Below, one piece after another: positions 1 through 13,954 of a stretch of DNA of 64,000 bases. The position numbers and the translations under genes were made by a program. Location: positions 806,001-870,000 of the forward strand of contig NW_020825350.1 of NCBI RefSeq assembly GCF_003286085.1, read 5' to 3'. The notes under the pieces are model-generated. The model had not been told where the DNA came from. It was given only the letters and a program-made list of their open reading frames with translations, and ran no database searches. Numbering within the stretch: position 1 is the first letter of the stretch; every line of letters starts with the position of its first letter. The DNA is from Drosophila persimilis. Taxonomy: Eukaryota; Arthropoda; Insecta; Diptera; Drosophilidae.

Positions 1-2803
1 CATACGCTGGCATTCAATTGAATCCAGCATAAATGCAGACGAGCCGGCCGATGGCAGCCCCAATGAAGAGTTAGAACAGTGGCAAGGGGTGTGGAAGGGA
101 GTGGAAAACCAGAGCTGAAATGAATTATGTTAAGAATGAAAATTTGAATAAAAACAGTAATAGTGACAGGGGCAAAGAATTAATGAAAAGGAAGCTCCAC
201 AGCAGTGGAGAAAAGAAGAGCAGCAAAAATATTCTCAATGAAAAAGAACTGGATATACGAGTAATGCGGCCGACTAGAGCCGGACCCGTGGCTGAACAAA
301 ATCAACTGCCAATTGCGAATTGCCAGACCTTGTTAGAATAAAATATTTGAAGAATATGTTCGATATATGTACATACATATACTATGCACTTCTGTGTGTG
401 AGGAAAGAGAGTCTCCCAAAAAAGATCACCATGAATTTTCAACGAAGATTACACAATTGAAAATAATTTATAGTTGATTTTGGGAATCATAAGTACATAT
501 GTACATACATTTGTATGTACATTGTGCACACATTGATTAATAAATAAGTATCTGGCAGCTCTTGTACCATTAATATTTAATTATCAACTACCTCAAATAA
601 TGTATCTACTCATTTTGAATTATGCATAATTTTTTTTAATGAGATTTTCTTTTTGAGCCCATTAGTGCAGAAGTGCATCCTGCATCAAACGGTTGAAAAA
701 AATACGAAAAATAAAATTTTCTGAAGAATTGAATCAGATTAAAATCGATATCTGAATGATTTAAGATTTGTTTTGCCGAATTTAGATGAAGACAGCATCA
801 TACCAAATAGATCTGAATACATTTAGAATAATATTTCTTATAGAAAATAATAGTTTAGAAAATTCTAATAGGATTTCAAAACTAATTAAATTATAAGTAA
901 GCTATATTCTAATCAATTTAGGAAGTAATTTTGGGAAACAACTATAAAGTTATGGGTCCTTATCATGGAAACGCACATATAAATTCAGAGCATGAAAAAG
1001 TCGTTGAAATTAACTTTTTTCAGACCGATTGCTGCATTCAGTTTTATTCGGCTGAGATTCATTTTGTTTTTCTGTCCTTACATTATGGGGGTTTCTGTTC
1101 ATCTGGTGTAGTTGTTCTTCTTTTTTCTCGCGCTTTTTTCGCATTTATTATTTATTGTATTAATATTGCAGGCATGTTGAAAATTTCACAATGACCAGCA
1201 ATGTCACCCAGTGACTCCCCAGTGATTCCATTCGCCCATTGAAACACCTTTGCATTGGGTGTTATTATTTAATTGAGATGCGTCTATCTCACAGACGTAA
1301 TTACTTCTGAGCCCATCCCCATACTGCACATACATACGAGTATAACATATGTATATATGTATGAAAAAGCTATAGGTCTTGTTTTCAAGCCATCTGAATG
1401 CAACTTTTCAGAACTCTTGGAAAGCTGTGGTTGTGGAATAGTCATGTAAGGGTATTCGACTTTTGGCACTTTGCTGCATATGTATGTATGAGGGTATGAG
1501 GGATTTACATAGATGGATGTACGGTGATGTATGTATGTATCAGCAGCTGACACTTTTGTTGTTATTTCGACTGCGGTTGTGGCACAGTTGATGCTGATGT
1601 TGACGGTTGGTTGGCTGGCGAGCCGCAGCACTGAGAGACAGATATATCGATGGTTGCCATTCGCATTTCCGTTCCACACATTGAACTTATACGCTTCTCT
1701 AACGGGATACATGTAGCCAGACAAGCAGACACATAAATATGTAAAAAGATATACATTATTTTGTTCATTGCGTTTGCATGTGTGTTAGGATGTGGGCTGC
1801 AGCATCATCATAAAATTCAATTAAAGCGAAGCGCAGACAATCAAACAAAAGATCAAATTAAATGCGAGGCAAGCAATTTACTTCGCTGATGTAAGAGGGC
1901 GTGGCCACATGCCACATGCCACATCCTCTAACCCACTGAATGGCCGTGTCTGTGTATGTGCGTGTCCGTGTCCGTGTGTGCATAGACAACGGCACGCATT
2001 GCGGTTTAACGCTCTTTTCATTACACACACACACAGTGAAAGTTAGATATATGTATGTATAGAGGGGGGACGGGACGGACTGACTGGCAGACTGGCAGCC
2101 GAAGGAACATCAAAGAAGAAGAAATAGAAGCTGCTGCGGTATTTTTACGACCATTTCAGGGCAATAATGGCAATCCAAAAGCCTGTACAACACACACAAA
2201 CAGATATACTATAGATGGGGGAGTCTGTTAGGAAAATCATATAAAAGTCATTGGGACTTAGTTAAGCCAGCGATATTAACAAATGCCGTGGATGAGAATA
2301 CAGAAAAAGAATGGGAATTCGGATGTGGATGTGGATGGGAGGGGCATGACAAGGGAATGTGACCACGGTTGGATATAGATGACAATAAACCAGGCCACAC
2401 TGGCTCTCGCAGCAGCAGTCGCAGTAGGAGGTGGCGATATAGCGACACTAAAATCCACATGTTACAGAGGACATTTTCGGGCAGCCAAAGCAAGTAGCGA
2501 CAGGACAAGCAAGGACCAGATAATCGGAACTTGTGCTCAAGCGTAAATGGAGATGGGAAAAGGGAAGAGGTTACAGCACATAAAACCACACCATGAATAT
2601 GCACAATCTTCAACACGCTGAGCCACTGTGGGAGCCACTGAAACATCAAAATATACAATTCTCGAAAGTCTCGATAAATAACACTACACTCGGATAAAAG
2701 TCGACTATTTTGTTCTCAATTTAGGTAGCAACGATGTGAAAATCTACCTACCGCATCCCATTCCTAAATTCTTTAAGTCATTTAATTAGTTTCAAGAACG
2801 TTT
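1..2803. other. No gene seen; AT-rich non-coding DNA
   Basis: I see no convincing coding region here. The stretch has poly-A/T-rich DNA and scattered TATGTACATACATA microsatellite tracts, for example near 365-385, 495-525 and 1505-1545. Short open frames on both strands overlap each other and show no family signal. It may be intergenic or part of a large intron. Confidence 0.5.
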
Positions 2804-2976
2804 TTATACCCGATTCCCGAATAAAGTAGCATATTAGCTTTGTGGGGACAATGCATGTGTGTAACAGCTAGAAGGAATCGTTTCCGATCCTATAAGTATT
2901 TATTCTTGATCAGCATCAAAAGCCGAGTCGATTGATGTCTGTCTGTCCGTCTGTCCGTCCCGATGAGCGCTTAGAT
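2804..2976 (+). mobile_element. DINE-1-like Helitron fragment
   Basis: The left part of the dispersed element found throughout this window. It starts with a TTTTATACCCG box, continues with a block around 'gaaggaatcgtttccgatcc', and ends in the diagnostic CTGTCTGTCCGTCTGTCCGTCC tract followed by 'gagcgcttagatct'. The right part is missing. The family name is my assignment from remembered DINE-1/INE-1 sequence in drosophilids. Confidence 0.65.
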
Positions 2977-3189
2977 CTCTTTTCCTCATGGCAGGAGATC
3001 AACATCTCATGCAATGACCATTTCTCTTTGACAAACATCTCCTCCACCCGTTTTTTAGAATATTCAAAATATTCCGTTATGGACTTCCCAGAGCTTGGAG
3101 AGGGCCACGATCTCTGGTTCCACCTCCTGGGAATCCCTCGACTGGCGGTTCAGACGAGATTCGCCAGCAGCTGAGCTATAAACTGAAAG

Positions 3190-3570
3190 GGTCTGCTAGC
3201 AATGCTCGCAAGTACCAGATCCTTCCAAAGTCTGAGACCCCAAAGTCTTTTATTCGTTGTGTCTATTCCTATGCTCGTTAGACGTACTTACCTCTGCAAT
3301 CTGTTTGAGAGAATGCTGATGAAGAGACTCCACACGACCAATACGGTGTCCGTCATCGGGGGTTAACAAATATACTCACAGTAATAGAGAAGATATAATA
3401 TTGCTCCACCGTGTTCCTCGATGCTGAACAGGCGTTTGACCATGTCTGACCCGATGAACAACTGTTGTAAGTACTAAGTGATCTCCACCTATATTTCGAT
3501 CCAAATCAACTTTTCCTATCAACGAAATATTTTACCCCTAAGACAATCATCAATATACCGAATTTCTTTT
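3190..3570 (+). mobile_element. Decayed non-LTR retrotransposon (Jockey-like) RT remnant
   Basis: Translating across frameshifts gives reverse-transcriptase fragments in the right order. First comes 'FERMLMKRL' (around 3305), like the block between RT motifs 1 and 2 of Jockey-type elements. Then comes 'CSTVFLDVEQAFDHV' (around 3405-3445), which is the RT motif A with its catalytic Asp. A further piece resembling the following segment runs to about 3570. Stops and frame changes show it is dead. Clade assignment within Jockey-like elements is uncertain. Confidence 0.55.
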
Positions 3571-4188
3571 CTCCAGATGCGTTGTGACCTTTGGCGCCAC
3601 TTTCATCAGCTGCAAACCATTCGCGAACAAGTTCTTTAGAGCTGCATGAATACTCGTACGCACATTTACCTAAACTACCCATCATCAAAGCTCGAATACA
3701 GTCTTACAAAAGGCCATGAACCACTATTATGGAGGTTTTGGACCGTTGTGTATCCAAATTAAATGCTTTTTAATATCGGTAAAACATATTGACATGCACA
3801 TCGTACGGATGGATCCCTGTAATTATCATCAATCACCATGAAAATCTCTGACCGCAATCCTGTTTCCGTTAACTAGCAACTAGGGCAGAGGTGATGGTAC
3901 AGCGATGACATGAATTTGTACTTTAAATTCCACTTCCTTCCATTTCTGGCAGTGGGCGCCGCCGGTGGCACCATCTTGCGTGCAAGCAATTAAAAAGTTT
4001 CGGGCGCTGCATTTAATTAGGTACGGGGCAGGGCAAGGCAACAATCAGCCATCAGCATTTGTTATAGTCCTCGTACAATGTACCAAACTAATAGCTGACC
4101 GCTGAGGGCGATTCCAGCACAGGGAATGGGTAATGGGGTTGGCTGTGAGTCTGGCTGTGAGTTTTGGGTCTGGGGTCTGGGGTCCAGG

Positions 4189-4222
4189 GTTTGGGTTTGG
4201 GTTTGGGTTTGGAGCTAGGGCA
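4189..4222. repeat. TTTGGG-type microsatellite
   Basis: Five or so tandem copies of a GTTTGG-like hexamer, preceded by related 'ggtctggg' units. It resembles telomere-like G-rich simple repeat, but drosophilids lack such telomeres, so it is read as an ordinary microsatellite. Confidence 0.8.
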
Positions 4223-5097
4223 CGGGCACTGGCACGGGCCCAACGAGCCGCTTAATTGAATGCCGCTGGCTGAAAGTGAAAAAAATACGAAAAGCAGAAG
4301 AGCACACTGAAAAACACGAAGGAGAAAAGGCAAAATTATGTACAGTGAAAGCGTCCGTAGCGGACGCCACACTTTCCGGTCATCGGCATCTCCCTCAACA
4401 CTCCATCGTGATATGTATTTTATGGGTGGACATTTTCTTCAGGAGCCCCCACTCTTACAGTCGACAGATCACTTGGGCGGACTCATATCTTAGTGGAAAT
4501 CATTTATTTTTTCCCATTTCCGTGACGGAATACTCCTCAGTGTCCACCTACGCTACCATTCACTGTACTGGTACAGTACTACCGGGTGAATCACAGGGAG
4601 TGCGAAGCAGAGTGTGTGGCGGAGAGCAGTTGGCTCGACATTTGGCTTCGGCGCTAGCTTTGGCTCAATCTCCATCTCCATCTCCGGCCCGGGCACTGGC
4701 ACTGGCACTGGCGCTGGCTCTTCTTTGGCGGAGGCCCGCCGGCTGTTTGTTAATGGCGTTCAAGCAAATTTTCATGTTGGCTTAGACAACGGCCCAGCAG
4801 CTGCACTGCCGCTGCCGCCACTCAAATTGGCCTTTTTATTATGTTACTCGAAGGTCCTTACGCCAGAGCGCCTGCTACCACCTTCTCCAATGCCAGCCCA
4901 CTGCCACTGCCAGGAGACTCCCCACCCAATGTGCGGCCACAAGACGCAACACGGCGAAACACAGTTTTCAGTCAGTCGCTCTCCTGGCACTATTCCTCTC
5001 CCTTGCCTCTCATGCTGTGGCAGGAACATAAGCAGAACGGCATTATGAAATGCCAACGGCGCGACGGTCGATGGCCGTTTTGGTAACTGTTAACAGC

Positions 5098-5157
5098 AGG
5101 AACGAGAACGAGAACGAGCACGGGAACGGGAACGGGAACGGGAACGCGAACGGTAAC
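5098..5157. repeat. Hexanucleotide tandem array (GAACGR)
   Basis: About ten tandem six-base units, drifting from GAACGA to GAACGG. The length is a multiple of three, so several frames stay open across it on either strand. No other sign of coding is present. Confidence 0.85.
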
Positions 5158-6604
5158 AGCAGAAGCATGAGAAAATAGCAATCGCCAGAGCAACCCAATC
5201 CCGAACAATGATAATGGTAAATGGTCAGCGCTGAAACATAAAGAAGAGTGGAGCGCGCAAGCGGAAACAAAAAGCGAAACAAAGGAAACCGCAGCAGCTC
5301 CTGTGTGGGGCGTTTCTCCGTCTCCCTCAAACCTGCTTGCCAGTGGCCGCAGCGGGCGAAGCCTCAAAGGAATGCTCTAGCCCAAGATGGAAATCACTTA
5401 AAAGCCCTGCGCCTGATGCAGACACACTGAAACCTGCTTATTTTGTATGTACATATTTATGGTTTTAATTGTAATGGCTACCGTATAGCTTTTGTAATAT
5501 TTCTAATACATATCTGTGAATACTGATCAAGCAGCATTTTGAAAGCCTTTAAATCTTTGTACTCCCTGCTAGAGTATATAATTTCCCAGAGCAAAATCAG
5601 GGACGATGAAAAGTGATATAAGCTCCCGTTGCAGTCGAAGTAAGTTATTCAGCAGCTGCCTGACTATTATTTTGATCAAATTTGCGGTGCCATGACGGGC
5701 GCCAGCCATAAGAAGTAGCCGTAATAAAGTGGCAGCTCTTCGCTTTGGACCCGCTCTCGCTCTCCCTCAAACCAAGAGTCCGTTACACTCTATTTTCGTC
5801 GAAAAATATGCAACGTCACTCGCCCATCATTCCTCTTGTACGCAAAATGTAATCTCGTTAAAAGCAGCTCAAATACCGGTCATTCCCATTCCCATTCCCT
5901 ACTCTCTCCCTCTCCGCTCTGAATTTCAATGCTTAACATTGGCCTTTTGTACTCAGTGGGAAAATAAAGAGATTTAACAGTTACACAGTTCACAGGTCTG
6001 TCGCAAGTCCTCCCTCTTCAAAAAAACGATGAATGGCATGCAAATAGAGCTACAGTTAAATAGATTCCATACCAACAGAAAATTTCAACAAACTATTACA
6101 AATATTCTGTATGTTGAATATAGTTATCATGCTGCTGAATGATCCTCTCTAATGTCTCATAAAATCCGAAGCGCCCAATCCAGAGAAAAAACACTTTTTG
6201 ACGTGTGCCGTGAGTGTGCCGGTTGTTGCCTCAAACTTTTGTACGAATTCAAAGCTAAAGGTCTAAGGGAACTGTAAGTGAAAAACTAAATTGATTCCTT
6301 TAATAGAACAACAAAAATTAAATAAAGGTATACTTTTTGGAAAAAAAAACAAATTTTACCTGTTGTGGGCATTAACGTTTTTTTTATCTCCAGCCCCTTC
6401 TTTGGCATGAAGAACAAAAAGAGATGACACTTTTCACGTTGATTAAATTATTTTTCCGGTGTTGACTTGGCTAAAACACATAAAATGCATTCAAAAAGTG
6501 ATTAAATACGTTACGTTAACAATAACATCGATATTACGTTGATTATCACACGCATTAAATAAAAAACTAGGCAGAACATCGTAGGTCGCGGCAAGGCAGC
6601 GACT

Positions 6605-6850
6605 CTTCTTTTATACCCGGTACTCAGTCAGTATATACATATGTGAAGTTATTTGTGTAATTTATCCAATATATTTCATATGTCGCTTATATCGCTGTCC
6701 GCAAAGGCGACGAATTGATTTTTTGCACCCAAATTTTGTATCCAGACTCCTGTGATACAACACTGTTACAAGTGTATTTCAAAATTCTAGATCGGATTCA
6801 GATCAGATCAAATTCAGATCGGATTACACAGCCCCACAAAAAAAAGTGTC
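6605..6850 (+). mobile_element. DINE-1-like Helitron fragment, rearranged
   Basis: Begins with 'ttttatacccggtactcagtcagtata', an end motif, and contains the internal block 'tatccagactcctgtgatac' followed by 'actgttacaagtgtatttcaaaatt'. These are shared with the more complete copies at 13955 and 46001. The two parts are not in their usual arrangement, so the copy is internally deleted or composite. Confidence 0.6.
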
Positions 6851-8260
6851 GTGCGCGGGTGACCAGAGTATCCTATCCCTATGTATTTTGAAGCCCTGAA
6901 AACGAATCCGAGGTCAGATTTGCTCCATCACGTCAGGTTCTTTTTTTTAGTCGCAAAAAAGCCTATTAGTTCGAAACATGGTGGAAACTCATTTGAATAA
7001 TTACGATTTCTTAGCAATCTGACGCATTTTCTATCCGGAAAGATGCACTTCGGCTCAATGCAATAATAGCAATTTTCATACTTTAACTCCCAAAAAGACT
7101 TCTCGGCTTTCAGCCTTGGCTTTCGGCTTACTACATTCAAAACAAGTGGAATCGACTTTAAGATCTTTGTTCAACTGTGACATGTCGACACACTTAAAAC
7201 ACTTTCGCACCTGGCCTGTTTCCGATCGTTTAGCTACTGGAGAATGTCTTTTGTCAACGCCCGGTCCTCATTGTTCGATGACAAATATGGACCACGAGCT
7301 TTCCTACAAGTCTCTAGCTGCTTTACTGTTTTCGCCTTATTTTATTTGTGCTAGAAACGGGAATGCCTTCTATATATTCTAAATATTCTAAATATCTATT
7401 AGCTTTGCGTTTTCCATGGGCGCGTATTCATAGTGTTGTCTGTTGTCTGTCATAGTACGTCCCATCTTTTCCCTGAATATCAGAAAGTCAAAATATCGGC
7501 TGACTGGCCCTATGTGCAGATTACAGTAGTGGGCACATTGGTCAAGCTCCTCAACCCACTGATCGATGTGAATCGAGTCTGACCAATGTCGAAATGCTGT
7601 ATTTTTTCGTGTGAGTGTTTCATGACGGGGAATCGACAATCTTATCAATCTCAGCCCAGAGGCAGGCGAACAGAGAAAAGAGACGAGCAATGGAACACTT
7701 TGGACCACGGACTCGACGGAAAATAGCTGGCCCAGTAATGGGCATTACGAATTGATATCACACCTCCGCAATTGTAACAGGTCTGCTCCGCGAAACCGAT
7801 AAGTTTGGGATGACCACGTACATATATAGATCTGGCCAAGCAACGGGAGCAGCTGGAGAAGACCTAACACACCAGGTGGATGAAATCAACTCGACCTTAT
7901 GCTTCAGCCAGCAGAGTGTATGAACAGCATATTCGGAGGAATAAATAACTATTTGTCAGGCAACCGAGATCAGCCATCCTCGGCCACAACCACGACCACG
8001 CCCACGGGCAGGGAATCCTCGTAGAAAGCCAACAGTAATGTTAACGCTGGAGCTCTCGGAGTATCATCGGCCATCATGACCATCCAGTTAGTTGGATCCG
8101 CGGGGAATCCAGCTGTAAATGCCAGCCGCCAACTCAGGCTGGTAACTGTTTCAAGCCCATATGGAAAAGATGTGTGACAATTTGTTGCTCTTGAAGTTCT
8201 TGGCCACCGGCTTGGCCACTGAGATTGAGGAGGATGTCGACCTGAAGATGACTAGATAGA
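6851..8260. other. Unresolved, possibly decayed coding DNA
   Basis: The minus strand between about 7840 and 6928 has several overlapping open segments with paired cysteines (CFKC and CFEC near 7190-7140, CYYC near 7060, CYNCGG near 7770) separated by stops. This could be a broken gene or retrotransposon gag-like region, but I cannot name a family. From 7860 to 8260 nothing is recognised. Confidence 0.25.
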
Positions 8261-10035
8261 AGAAGTATATATAAAATCCCTTATTATAGTAAATCAATAA
8301 CATAGTCATAGCATCTCACATAATGAATGCCAATACAATTTGAGTAAGCATCGAAATTTTATCAATATGCTAAATCACGTGCTTGTTAGGCACTTAATTT
8401 TATTTTTCCAAAGAACTGGATTTCACCATTTGAGGTGAAACAGTATTCACTTGGTGACGATTCAGGCCAAGTTAAGAAAATCAAAAAATAGAAAGAGCCA
8501 ACTCAAGATATTTGGACACGTGCCTTGTCAGGCCAGAAGTCTAAGGATGTTATGAAATGAACTAAATGTATGTAATGTCAGTCTTGAAATCATTTTGAGC
8601 TCCCACAGGGATATGTTATCCAAAATCTCCAAAAAGCACACAATTAACACTGTCCCCCAATTACGAAAATGTCTTGACGTTCTCCAAGCTAAATCTAAAC
8701 TGATGTGTATCCCATTGAAGGACTAATGATAGAAGTCTGCCAATTAACATTTGATGTCACATTAGTTCTAGAAGAATTTATACTCAAACTCCTGGGCTGC
8801 AGACAAAAAAGACAGACATAACCCAGGACAACCAATAAGGTACTCGTGTCGTAGATGGTCACCGATTCGTTGGGTTTTTCACTACCAAAACGGTTATCTT
8901 GACATCAGGTGTTACCAGGACCTACTGCAACTGGTACGGATTCGGAACATGGTCAGGAGCAGTGTACTACTACTGCGGTTTTGGCGTTCCATTGATGTTT
9001 TCATTGGCACAGCCGAACGATTCATGATTAATATTTCATCGACCCCTGGCTTTTCCTCCAAGCGCCGTTAGCTCTAGGTGTGCCTGGGCTGTGGAATTGG
9101 CGATTAGTTGAATTATAAGTTCTAATTTAGAATACTTAGAGGTCTACATTGCATGGATATGTATGGATGCAAGTGAGTTCCGGCTGCATTGTATGATGTA
9201 GTGTATCTCAGTGCTCAGCTGGGAGCTCAAATTATTTGAAATAGTTCCTTAAATCTATTAACAATAGCTTGCTGCATCAATAAAATCTCTTTATTGGTAA
9301 AATTAAACTGTACAATATGAAGAGTAACTAGGCACACACCCCATCTATTGCCACGGTACACCATTTGTAGTCAGACAATCGTTTGGCAGTGACTTTCATC
9401 ACAAATGTAGCCAGAACCATTGCTAAAATAATATAAAATTTAAGACTCATCTTAGCTGCGATCTCCAGTTCCCAATGTTTTCGCAAGTAGCCGCCAACGG
9501 TTTTTGTATTACCAACAATTTAACACACATATCAAACCATGAAAATGGAATTACGGATGGATTGAACAGAGCGAAAACTCCAGACTTAAATATTTACCCG
9601 GCTAGGTGTTCCGCTGTGAACCAAACCGACCATTTATGATAGATTTGGGGCCTTGAAAATATTTAGTAGTTTAAAATCTAGTATTTTTTTGGCTTTTTCA
9701 GAGGTAGTGCTTCTTTTTTCAAATAACTTAAGTATCTTACGCTTGGTTGTATTGAACTTTACAATTTTGAAAAGATGATAAATACAATCGGATATAAACA
9801 CATTTTAGACTAAGCTTATCGTCTGGAAAATATTAAGCTTTCAAATTAAAAATGTTTCATTTTTTGCGGTATATGTATTTTTTTGAAATATTGACCGAAA
9901 ACTCGGAATTTAATGTCGAAATGCGGTGTTCAGAGGCTTGGTCAAACGGCTGCACCATACCCGTTTATCCATAAATTTTCAAAAAAGCCGCGTTTTCGTG
10001 GCTTGACACATTTTAATTGTTTTTAGACAGCACCT
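8261..10035. other. No gene seen
   Basis: AT-rich DNA without any long open frame on either strand and without recognisable repeat families. Nothing supportable was found. Confidence 0.5.
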
Positions 10036-10039
10036 ACAG

Positions 10040-10190
10040 CGCCGGTCTAATCCAGACTCTGCAATCTGGTAGATAGGGCCATTCTCTGTGATTTCTGCAC
10101 AGTAGCTTGGTTGCTCTAGCTTGTATATTCTCTGAGATCTAGGCATTAAACGGGACAGACATACAGTGGACTATAGTGGCTCTGAAGTTG
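10040..10190 (-). mobile_element. DINE-1-like Helitron fragment
   Basis: Minus-orientation fragment. It contains 'aatctggtagatagggccattctctgtgattctgc'-like text (interrupted), then 'tggttgctctagcttgtatattctctgagatctagg' ahead of a 'gacagacata' tract. It matches the internal and left segments of the fuller copies in reverse. Confidence 0.6.
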
Positions 10191-13100
10191 CCATTGAACA
10201 TGTAAATCATCGAGACATCCACGTGCAATATTTCCAGTCCATCGTTTTGATCAGCAGGAGTTGAAGCCTTGTCATCTGAACCATCTGAATACAACTTCAT
10301 TAACTACACAATCCCATAGCGAGAGGACACAGATGAGTATCAATCTCTCCCTCACACACACACACACACGCAAATGTGGCTGGGACCACGGCCTCGCCCC
10401 AAGTGGGTGGCAGGCATTTTAATGGTGGCCTAATTAAGCGTTGCATACTGCGTGCGGTTTCCCAAAAATGCGCGCCAGAAGCGTGCAACCTCCAACGACA
10501 TCTCGTCAGAGTGTATGTGGACTGCAACTACCACCGAGGACCCTCCCGCCCTACCGTGTATGTCACTAATCAAGCCGCGTGGTCTGTCAATTACGAATTC
10601 CGCGCAGACGGAGAACAGGAGACAGCCGCCACCACAGGAGCCGCGTGGCGCTAGATAATGATATGTTCGGTCCTTGAAAGCTTTCCAAGGATTGTTTTCT
10701 TCCTTCAGATTTTCGTTCTGAGACTGGGATAGCTATCAGCATAATCATTACTGTCTTAAAAAGAGTATCATGGGTACAAAAGTCTCGGTAAAAATCTTTC
10801 CGGCCCCATTAACTCATTTTTATGTACGTTCACATTTCCAAAGTTCAAGGGATGCACATTTGTTCGTTAAACTATGTATAATCTCAACATTCAAGACATA
10901 CATATAGTTAGAATCAAAAAACAAGAGTAAAAACCCTTTTGAAAACAATGTATCAGAATGCTTTTGAAGATAAAGTAGTATAAACGTTAAATTATTATGA
11001 ATATACTTTATTGCGAACCAAAATTTCATTTGAATTGGAGCCAACAGGGTTTGGATCAATAAGGTATGACAAGCTAGGATTTGTATTCCTTTAAAGATAA
11101 AACATCTAATCGTCGTGAGTCGAGTATTTCCAATGCTGTTATACAGGCATTCGTTGGCAAGTGCATTGGAAGAACTCCACCGAAGCTATTATTATACTTC
11201 TGCTTGCATTTGGCATCGCAAATCGCTGGGAGAGTGGCAGCCACAACTTGGGGAGGAGCAACCGCTGAGGCGGTTCCTCTTCTGCTAAGTATGGTTAGGA
11301 AATTCAGTGCCATTCCATGGCTCTGTTAGGCATTAGGACAGCAATAAATTGCGGCTTTGCTGGCGACATGAAGATGCTTTCGAGTGGCAAAAACAATCAG
11401 GAATAGGGGGGGGTGCCGCATTGAGTACTCATTCGAGTACGAGGCATTCCGACAACAATCTGCCATTGCCCGCCCGCAATTTACTGTTCGTGTATTCGCA
11501 TCTTGAATACACTCTTACAATATTGAACGACTGAATGAGCACTCAACCTCAACCTCAACCTGGCCCGGTCCCGGTCCCGGTCCCGGTCCCGCCCATGTGC
11601 CCCAGTGATTGCTATAAATTTTAAATAGATTTTAGCATGGCGCTGATTGCATTGGCTTGTCCTACGCTTCAGGGTATGTTGCTTGGTCTGGGTCTGAATC
11701 AGAATCTGGTTCTAAATCTGAGTTTGGGTCCGAGTCTGACGGGTCTCCTAGCCAGTCATCAGCAATTTCCGAAACCAAATAGAAAATGAAAACGGCGACG
11801 ACGGGCGCTTTAGTTCCAGTTCCATCTCCATCTCCAGAATCAAATACAGAGTCCTCCCACCCCACCATCATCAGAAACAATGTGTACTTAATTTGCTTTC
11901 AAAGCTCCTCCCGCCTCTCATTTCATTCCATTCCCTCCATATCGGTCCATTTCGTTTGCAGCTTTCTTAATGCTTCCGTGGATTTGCTGCGCGTTTTGAA
12001 TATGAATCATGCTTTCAAGTATTCCCCGTTTTCCATATTGATTGAGCTGTAGAAACACCCACACCCACACACCCACCCCCACCCCCACCCCAACACGAAG
12101 CATTCCCCCATTCCGCTTGTATGCCGCTTGCCCCGACGAGGCGGTGCAGTCCAGGAGCAACATGAAATATTTTCCAATTTGAGTTTGGTCCATTTTCAAA
12201 CCCCCCTTCCCAAGAGTAGATTAATTTTTTCGAGGGAGGTGGTAATATTGCGGGCCACGCTCGTTTAATTAACATTTGCATGCAGCCTGATCAAATGGGG
12301 CATGCAACAAGTTCAACAACCCCCGACAGCTGCTCAGCCATCGTCGTAGTGTGAACCCTTTCTGGATTTTCTTTCCTCTCCTTGATTCTGGGACATTCCA
12401 AACAATCAAGGAATGTAACACAATTGTGTAACAGAAAAGTGTTGATACCCTCGAAAAATGAGTTAGTCGGACTAAAGGAAATTTCAATTTTATTGTTGTG
12501 TATGTTTTTTTGGGTGTTTTGCAGTTTAATTTAAATTTAATTAAATTAAAATGCTTATTATTAAAATGCTTTGCGATTGCTGAAGAAATGTTGGATGCTC
12601 TGAAGGACATCTTGCCATATCCAATATCCCAAAATATAATAAAACATTTAAAAAGTTTTGAGGATATCCTCTAGTCGTGTGAGATATTGATTTTCTGGGT
12701 TCCTTAGATTTATATTTTGCTATGCGCATGGTATTCGTACTATATACAAGAGAAGGCACAGATTTACCTACATTTTTCGCGGCACACAGGAATGGGCATG
12801 CAATGGAGCTCCGCCTGACATTCTTTCTCCCTCTCTTTTTGCCTCTTCCCTCTGTCCCTCTATTTCTCTTCTTGCTAATTCTTGGGCTTCATTTAATTTG
12901 ATTTTTCCATGTTTCCGCGGAGAATTTTTCACCACCCAAAACCTCGAGGCTTATCCGAGCTGAGCGTTTAGTGAGTGGCGGGAGGACGGGTAGGTTGGAA
13001 AAGAGAAGTGTGATGCCGATTGATGGCGAGAAAGTTGGCGATTACGGCGGTGGGGCAGGGAAATTCGCATTGCCTGTGTTTATGCAAATATTTGTATTCC

Positions 13101-13954
13101 ATTTGCATTTCAATAATTGAAATTTTTATTTTCGTTTCTCGCTTGCCCTTACTTCTTTACTTCCACTATCTCTCTCACTCGCCTTCATTATGAGATTTAC
13201 TTGGCGCGAAAAACAAACACAAGGAATACATTTTTTTGGGAAATTGATTAAACATTACACCCGGTCACAAAATCCCCAAGTTTTGTTTGCCCAACTCTTG
13301 ACACAGATTTGAGGTTATGGATAGTATTGTCCTTCCCACCCCTCACTAACCATGCCCCTTTCTACCACTTAACCACACTCCGACTTGTCTTTCCATTCTA
13401 CTTCCGGTTGAAAAGCTTTCTAATTAGATTGGTGTGTATCGATAGGTTGTCGATCTCACGAGGAGAAAGCGCAAGTCAAGCTGTATCTCCACATGTTAAT
13501 AGTAAGGAGTGCATACATATGTCTACCCTATACTAATACATACTAACATCCATTAAGATATGGGTAATGGCAAGAAAGTGTACAATTCTACAACCCTGTG
13601 TGTCTGTATCTGCATAAATACCAGAATCATGGTCGATATTAGTACAGGACTGCATACTTTTTATATTCATACCTAGATTAAAACCTTTCGGTATTGACAA
13701 TGGATTATGATACAGTACAATACGGTATTGGAGGATCATATTCTTCAGATATTTTTATGAGGCTATATCCTACCAACAAACTCAGATATGACGCGCTCGG
13801 ATGACCAATACAGCTTAAATTGAGTAAGATCGTTCCTTTTGTGACTGGGCTAGAAGATCCTCCCACAAAATCCTACACTTATAGTAAAAGAGTAGGATTC
13901 TAGTGGAAAGCACCATAGTAGCATCAAACAGAGTGGTGACCAACGCCTCACCGC
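10191..13954. other. No gene seen; simple repeats
   Basis: No supported gene. Simple repeats include a tract at 11543-11592 (CAACCT units turning into GGTCCC units) and a C/A-rich CACCCA tract at 12055-12095. Short frames around 10376-10654 and 11786-12052 overlap antisense frames and match nothing I know. Confidence 0.45.
11543..11592. repeat. Adjacent CAACCT and GGTCCC hexamer arrays
   Basis: Three CAACCT-type units are followed directly by about five GGTCCC-type units. This is a simple-sequence tract with no coding evidence. Confidence 0.8.

Larger units (their letters stand above)
3571..6600. other. No gene seen; simple repeats
   Basis: No supportable gene. It contains a TTTGGG-type run at about 4189-4222, Gly/Pro-type GC-rich low-complexity DNA near 4640-4740, and a hexamer array (GAACGG/GAACGA type) at 5098-5157. 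Overlapping frames on both strands are compositional. Confidence 0.45.

Noticed and set aside
4189..4222. Telomere-like TTTGGG repeat
   Set aside because: Drosophila telomeres do not use such repeats, and the tract is very short; an ordinary microsatellite is the simpler reading.
4276..5367. Several 80-169 codon frames on both strands near 4.3-5.4 kb
   Set aside because: The region is GC-rich and low in complexity, with hexamer repeats; frames overlap on both strands and none has a motif.
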